NCBI GenBank assembly: GCA_019915015.1
Contig: JAHBBC010000017.1
Coordinates: forward strand, 930,001-994,000
From: Auriscalpium vulgare
Taxonomy: Eukaryota > Basidiomycota > Agaricomycetes > Russulales > Auriscalpiaceae
Direction of reading: 5' to 3'
DNA: 64,000 nt
Shown: positions 59,907 through 64,000 of the stretch, in pieces
How the letters are laid out: each line of letters begins with the position of its first letter
How positions within the stretch are numbered: position 1 is the first letter of the stretch
Notes under the pieces: model-generated
The model's database searches: none
What the model was told of the DNA's origin: nothing
What the model saw: only the letters and a program-made list of their open reading frames with translations
Program-made: the position numbers and the translations under genes

Positions 59907-61347
59907 CTACTCAGACGTCGTGCGCAGAAGGAACCAAGCAAGGGCGGCCGCGTGGGTGCGGAAGCCGCGGAAGGACGCATTGTCAAAACCATTGACAAGG
60001 TTGCGAATGTTAGACCTGTCGATTGCTACGCGTTAGAGTGCATCGACCGCAATGAGTTCAATACGCACATGGGGCCGCGGAAGACGCCGGTCTCAAAGCC
60101 TGCAGCCACAGCATACCACGTGTCCCCGTCGTCTGCGGCGTTGACGGCGGCTGCCGCGATGCGGGCTTGGAGGTAGCTACCAGCGCCAACAAAGCTACCC
60201 TCCGCGGTGCCGACACTGCTCGTGGGAGTGCGTGCTCCGTCGCTGCCACTGTCGACACTCTGCGCGCCACTCCAACTCCCTCTTGGCGCCAAAAGTTGAC
60301 GGCATGGCGAGCCAGGGACCGCAGCCGAGTCGCTCTCCACGTGGGGGAACTTGTAGTCGGGGAAAGGACCGGCGGGACCCATAGAGGCGCTGTCCGAGAG
60401 CGCACTAACGTCCGTGAAGGAGGACAGAGAGATTGACGGCGTTGCTGGTGCGGCGGCCCGGGCCTTGCCCTTGCCAGCGTCGCGCTGGGTGGTGGGGCAC
60501 GTGGAGGCGGCGGTACAGGAATGCGCGGAGGCGTTGGCGGTGTCGAGCGTGGTCAGGACGTCGGGCTCGTCCTGTAGGTAAACAGTGTTAGACATACCAA
60601 AGTAGATGATTTTTGATGGGTGACATACCGGAACATTGTGCTGCACGATCACACGGCACGGGGGCTCGTCGCTCGGCGGGTTCGGGTTCGGGTTGACGAG
60701 AAGGGAAACCTTCATGATTGAGGACTCCTCGGGACCTCCGTCATCACGATGGCGGCCCCTTGCAATTGCGAGCAGGTCCTCAATGTCGACGTCGCGCAGG
60801 GTGCTGGCCAACAACTCCAGCTTGGCCTCAGACGGACTAAGAGCCGACGACACCGTGGGAGCAGACGACGGCGCCAAGGAGGCTGGTGCGACAGGCGTGG
60901 GAGCTGAGGCTGGAGCCGCGTGAGTCGCAGGGGCAGGTGGGCCGGCGTCCTGGTTTGCGAAGTGAAACACGAGACTCTGGGGATGCTCGGAAGGGAAGTC
61001 AACGCGCGACGACATGGCACGGTGGTAGGCGGTGGAGGCCTTGACAAAGTCGTGGTAGCCTTTCATCTGCGCTCCGGGCCATCCTACGGCGAGGGGCGCG
61101 GCGATAAGCCTACAATGTAGCATCAGTGGCGGCTCTCACAAAGGGCGAACGTAAGGACTCACCAGTCAACGAAGACGCCAACCTCAGAGCCCTCGGAGAC
61201 GGCGTAGTACTCAAAGCGACGATTTTTGCCGGCGTGAGGGACATTTTGAGATCCTGCGGGCGGAGGGATACCTGGAGGCCCGTTGGATGGGGTAGCTGGA
61301 GCGGTGTCAGCACTCTTCTGTTTGCAATCAGCTCGTTTACGTACCAT
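59907..61347 (-). CDS. KDZ cassette gene 3 (B copy): two RNase H1-N/viroplasmin-like domains
   Basis: Candidate ATG 61347 (MVRKRADC). The first domain is split by an intron: YYAVSEGSEVGVFVDW, then VGWPGAQMKGYHDFVKASTAYHRAM. A Pro/Ser/Ala-rich middle of about 290 residues follows. The second domain is WYAVAAGFETGVFRGPM, then after an intron with CAG acceptor FDNASFRGFRTHAAALAWFL, ending at TAG 59909-59907. The three conserved blocks match the A copy while the middle is diverged, which points to selection on the two domains. No RNase H catalytic part. RNA-DNA hybrid or double-stranded nucleic-acid binding is inferred from the fold pattern. Confidence 0.75.
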
Positions 61348-61791
61348 TTGAACTCATTTTTTGGTGCTGAACACGACGGCGGCAGGGCAAGAAGGCAAGA
61401 AGATGAGCGGTAGATAAAAGCGACAAGCTGGGGGAACGCAGGGATTCGGACGAAGACGCGGGGAACGGGGCGGGGACACGAGAGCTGCAGAGAACAACAA
61501 GGGGAAAACAAGCGATGTGCGGTGTGGTGGTGGTTGGAGGTCAAGGAGCCACGCCACACCGGCCACGCACCTTGGCTGCTTTTGAAGCACCTGCTTCGGG
61601 ATTCTCCAATGGAAAGAGGGCGGTGCGACCGACCGCGCGGCAGCTCGGTCGGCTGACCGACCCGCGCATCCCTGCGCAGATCCACGAGTGCCACCTAGAT
61701 AATACTGCGGGGGAAAAATGAGCGTCGTTCCACTTTTCCCTGCCCAAAGCACTACCCACCAATCCAGGCCTCCGCGCGTTCGCATCTCGCC
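61348..61791. promoter_or_regulatory. Divergent promoter between genes 3 and 4 of KDZ-B
   Basis: 444 bp between diverging start codons, same arrangement as 46133-46466. No clear TATA box. Confidence 0.45.
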
Positions 61792-63172
61792 ATGACCAAA
61801 CGCAAAAATGCCAAAGTCAAAACTGTCGGCGCTCCAGCAAAGGTCAAAGTCAACGCCAAAATGTGGACGACTCTCGAGCAGCTAGAGCTGCTCTGGGAGT
61901 ACTTTCCCGCTTACCAGGAGCACCAGGCGGAGAAAAAGACCGTCGACTTCTGGCCCGTGCTATTTGAAGCATGGCTCCTGCGCTGGCCAGACAGCGAGCA
62001 GGACAAGACGGTGGTCACCGAAGACGGCGAACCCCCAGCCATTCGCGTTGTGAGTTCATTCTCCTGCCTCGGCGCATGGCGAGTGGTGGTCTAATATCGC
62101 GATCAGCGTCTGAAGCAGTGGTACAACAACCATACACGCGGCGCTCACTCACGCAGCGCGTCCGGCGCGCGGGGTGTCATCAACCTTACGGGCAGACTGT
62201 CCCGGCGTCTTGCGCCGTACCAGACTTACCAGACTCTGTACTGGGCATCCAAGCTGCAGGCCATCGTCGAGCCGGAGTGGAAGAAGTTCCTCGAGACGAC
62301 GCCTGGGGAGAAGCCGAGCGGCGCCTTGGCGTTTCGGAACAGGCGGTGCCGGGAACTCCTGGCTGAGGAGACGGATGAGGTGAAGCATGCGGTCGCGGTC
62401 GCATTCGATGACGGTGTCGGGGTCGAGGTTGAGGCGGATGCGCCGACTCTCGATGACGCGAAGCTGAATGACTATCAAAAGTCAGTCCGCAACTCGTTTG
62501 AAATCACCACGGAACATACTCACCTAGGCATTCAGAGCAATTGAAGCCCTCCCGCGGACGCTTGCCATCGCCTTGAAGGAGATCCAGAGGCAGACGGGCT
62601 GGGCGGCGACAATCCTGGTCGGCGGTCCAGCGCCTGCCAAAGACGGCGAATTGCAGTCGTACGCGTAAGTGGGATGCATAAGCGAACGGGTTTTGGTACT
62701 GATTGCTCACTAGGATGCATACGTCGACCGTGAATCGCTGCACATTCAAGACAGAATACAGTGGGTTCGTGTCGAATGTAGAAGAGCCGTTTGTGGCGTA
62801 CCTCAACCGAATCTTTCGTAAGCCGCTTGTCTTTGCGTGTCGCGCGCAAGTCAACTGAACGGTCTATCTAGTAACGACAGCGACAGCAACGGCCTCGACT
62901 CCTCCAGCTCCCCCGCTTGCTTCCTCGTCCACCATCCCTCCGTCGGCTACTTCCCCCGCTCCTGACCTGCCGCACGCTGTACCGGCTGCATCCACCAACG
63001 AGCCGCCGAAGACGGCGTCACCTCCGGCCGCATCTGTCGAGCCCGAAGAGCCCGAAGTGGAGGAGCCCGAGCCCATCCCCGAATGGCGGATTGCTGCGGA
63101 AGAGCGTCAGAAACGCATAATGGCTCACAAGGCCATCCTCGCGGAGCTTGACTTGGCGAACGCTGGCAGCAG
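61792..63172 (+). pseudogene. KDZ cassette gene 4 (B copy), truncated by an LTR element
   Basis: ATG 61792 (MTKRKNAKVK). Exons parallel the A copy: KMWTTLEQLELLWEYFPAYQEHQ and FWPVLFEAWLLRWPD; RLKQWYNN; RLAPYQTYQTLYWASKLQAIV; FRNRRCRELL; AIEALPRTLAIALKEI...GWAATILVGG; EEPFVAYLNRIF; then a Pro/Glu-rich stretch and EERQKRIMAHKAILAEL. Homology stops at 63172, where a 203-bp LTR begins, and the rest should resume beyond the window. Introns of about 50 nt fall at the same places as in the A copy. Confidence 0.72.
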
Positions 63173-63375
63173 TGTAAGAACTAGTTATCTTGAGGTCTTG
63201 CTGTTCACTCTAAAAGAACGGAATCCACGTATATTGAGCGAACTCGGTGGATGCCGTAGGTGTAGGATGGATGTACAAGACAAGAAGATGCCTTCCCATA
63301 AAGGGAAGGCGCGACTACAACTACGGCTCGTGTAAACAATAACAAATAACGCCCGCAACGCGTGCCCGCGTTACA
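63173..63375 (-). repeat. Candidate 3' LTR of the terminal element
   Basis: 203 bp beginning TGTAAGAAC and ending GCGTTACA, short inverted TGTAA/TTACA ends. A partner copy is not in the window, so the boundaries rest on the ends, the adjacent purine tract and the break in gene 4. Confidence 0.65.
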
Positions 63376-63391
63376 CCCTCCCCCTCTGGAC
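63376..63391 (-). other. Polypurine tract of the terminal element
   Basis: Minus strand CCAGAGGGGGAGGG directly before the 3' LTR. Confidence 0.6.
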
Positions 63392-63411
63392 CGAACTACG
63401 GTCCATATGGT

Positions 63412-63993
63412 TCACTCCGATGCATCCATGGGACTCACTGACCGAGATGGGGGCAACGGTTGCGTCACTGGGTCGATTGCGTCGGCGGAGGTAGTAATGT
63501 TATTCACAGTGACTCCCTGCACGTCTTCAGCGATCGACGGTGGCGAGGCTACCGTCTCGGACGCACCTAAGCTGTTATTCACAACGAAGTCGTCGTCCGC
63601 CCAAAATCTCGAGGCTGGAGGTAGCAGTCCAGCGGCCTCGTCCGCGATGGGGACGGAGTGCGGAGTCGGAGGGACATAGTGATCAGGGAAGTCGGGAGAT
63701 ATGGTACCAGAGGGACGCGTGATGACGGGCCCCTCAGGCGTAGGTGGGCGATCAGGGTGTGGCACGGTGCGAAAATCTATAGACATATTAGTGTATAGAT
63801 TGCGCGGCGGTCCGGATGAGTGGCCGGCGTGAACGGGCGGATAGTGCTTGTTCATGGCAGCAAGAGTGGGGTCGGATTTCCACTCGGCGGTGGATGAAGG
63901 GTGTCGCCCCTCGATGATGTTACGGCGCATGGCGGCGTACTCTTCGAATTCCGTGATAGGCATGGAGCGGGGGTGGTACCCATTGCTGGCCAT
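63412..63993 (-). CDS. 3'-most ORF of the terminal LTR element (partial or start near edge)
   Basis: 194 codons from an ATG at 63993 to a stop at 63412; the frame stays open to the window edge, so the true start may lie outside. It is Pro/Ser-rich and acidic (TPEGPVITRPSG, PPTPHSVP) with no motif I recognise. By position it corresponds to the accessory ORF between pol and the 3' LTR seen in the other gypsy elements here. Confidence 0.5.
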   Translation of the reverse strand: MASNGYHPRSMPITEFEEYAAMRRNIIEGRHPSSTAEWKSDPTLAAMNKHYPPVHAGHSSGPPRNLYTNMSIDFRTVPHPDRPPTPEGPVITRPSGTISPDFPDHYVPPTPHSVPIADEAAGLLPPASRFWADDDFVVNNSLGASETVASPPSIAEDVQGVTVNNITTSADAIDPVTQPLPPSRSVSPMDASE

Positions 63994-64000
63994 ATGCCTA

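Larger units (their letters stand above)
33231..63172 (-). mobile_element. KDZ-B: KDZ-type DNA transposon with four genes, itself twice invaded
   Basis: Left terminus CAACACTGGGGAG at 33231, identical to that of KDZ-A. KDZ-B content: subterminal repeats 33231-33960; transposase C-terminus 34074-34145 joined to 54033-57977; gene 2 (58274-59176, -); gene 3 (59907-61347, -); gene 4 (61792-63172, +). Gypsy3 (34146-54032) interrupts the transposase, and another LTR element begins at 63173 inside gene 4, so the right terminus lies beyond the window. KDZ-B sits in ORF3 of chromovirus copy 2. Without insertions the visible part is about 10 kb, similar to the 12 kb of KDZ-A. Confidence 0.82.
63173..64000 (-). 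mobile_element. Start of another minus-strand LTR element inside KDZ-B gene 4
   Basis: The left LTR is followed by a pyrimidine run (polypurine tract on the minus strand) and the 3' end of an ORF, the layout of an LTR retrotransposon read right to left. The 5 bp before it are AGCAG, predicted to be duplicated on its far side. Only its 3' end is in the window. Confidence 0.7.

Overview
This window is a stack of nested transposable elements from a filamentous basidiomycete, most likely an Agaricomycete. The evidence is GC-rich coding sequence with many ~50-nt GT-AG introns, Ty3/gypsy chromoviruses with C-terminal chromodomains, and two KDZ (Kyakuja-Dileera-Zisupton) DNA transposons with the CxC2 cysteine-cluster domain typical of mushroom genomes. 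I found no gene that must belong to the host, and no rRNA, tRNA or CRISPR array.

Layout. The outermost layer visible is a + strand chromovirus ('copy 2'), seen only as pieces at 26221-27859 and 32741-33230. Three elements broke it. (1) A minus-strand gypsy element ('gypsy2', from before position 1 to 26220) has LTRs at 1-892 and ~25.0-26.22 kb. It carries gag and pol plus an intron-containing gene on the opposite strand (1402-3091 continuing at 17746-18082). That antisense gene is split by a second, younger chromovirus ('copy 1', 3092-17740, target duplication AAAGG), whose third ORF is split in turn by a 2.3-kb palindromic element (13805-16096). (2) A copia element (27860-32735, target duplication AATTC) has identical 150-bp LTRs and one intact 1449-codon ORF. 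(3) A KDZ transposon ('KDZ-B') starts at 33231 and runs to at least 63172. KDZ-B is split by another gypsy element ('gypsy3', 34146-54032, target duplication GACTC), whose pol is split by a second KDZ transposon ('KDZ-A', 37755-49716, target duplication CATGTAG). A further minus-strand LTR element enters KDZ-B at 63173 and leaves the window.

Main biological point. KDZ-A and KDZ-B are diverged relatives with the same four-gene order: KDZ transposase (-), a small gene ending in ...YGF (-), a gene with an RNase H1 N-terminal/viroplasmin-like domain at each end (-), and a divergent + strand gene of unknown function. Their left ends share the 13-bp terminus CAACACTGGGGAG and dense arrays of the near-palindrome ACTRYAGT, which are candidate transposase-binding sites. 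The KDZ-A transposase has Asn in place of an expected catalytic Asp and an in-frame stop. The KDZ-B transposase keeps the motifs but has lost its C-terminal tail to gypsy3. All domain calls come from reading motifs by eye; no database search was run.
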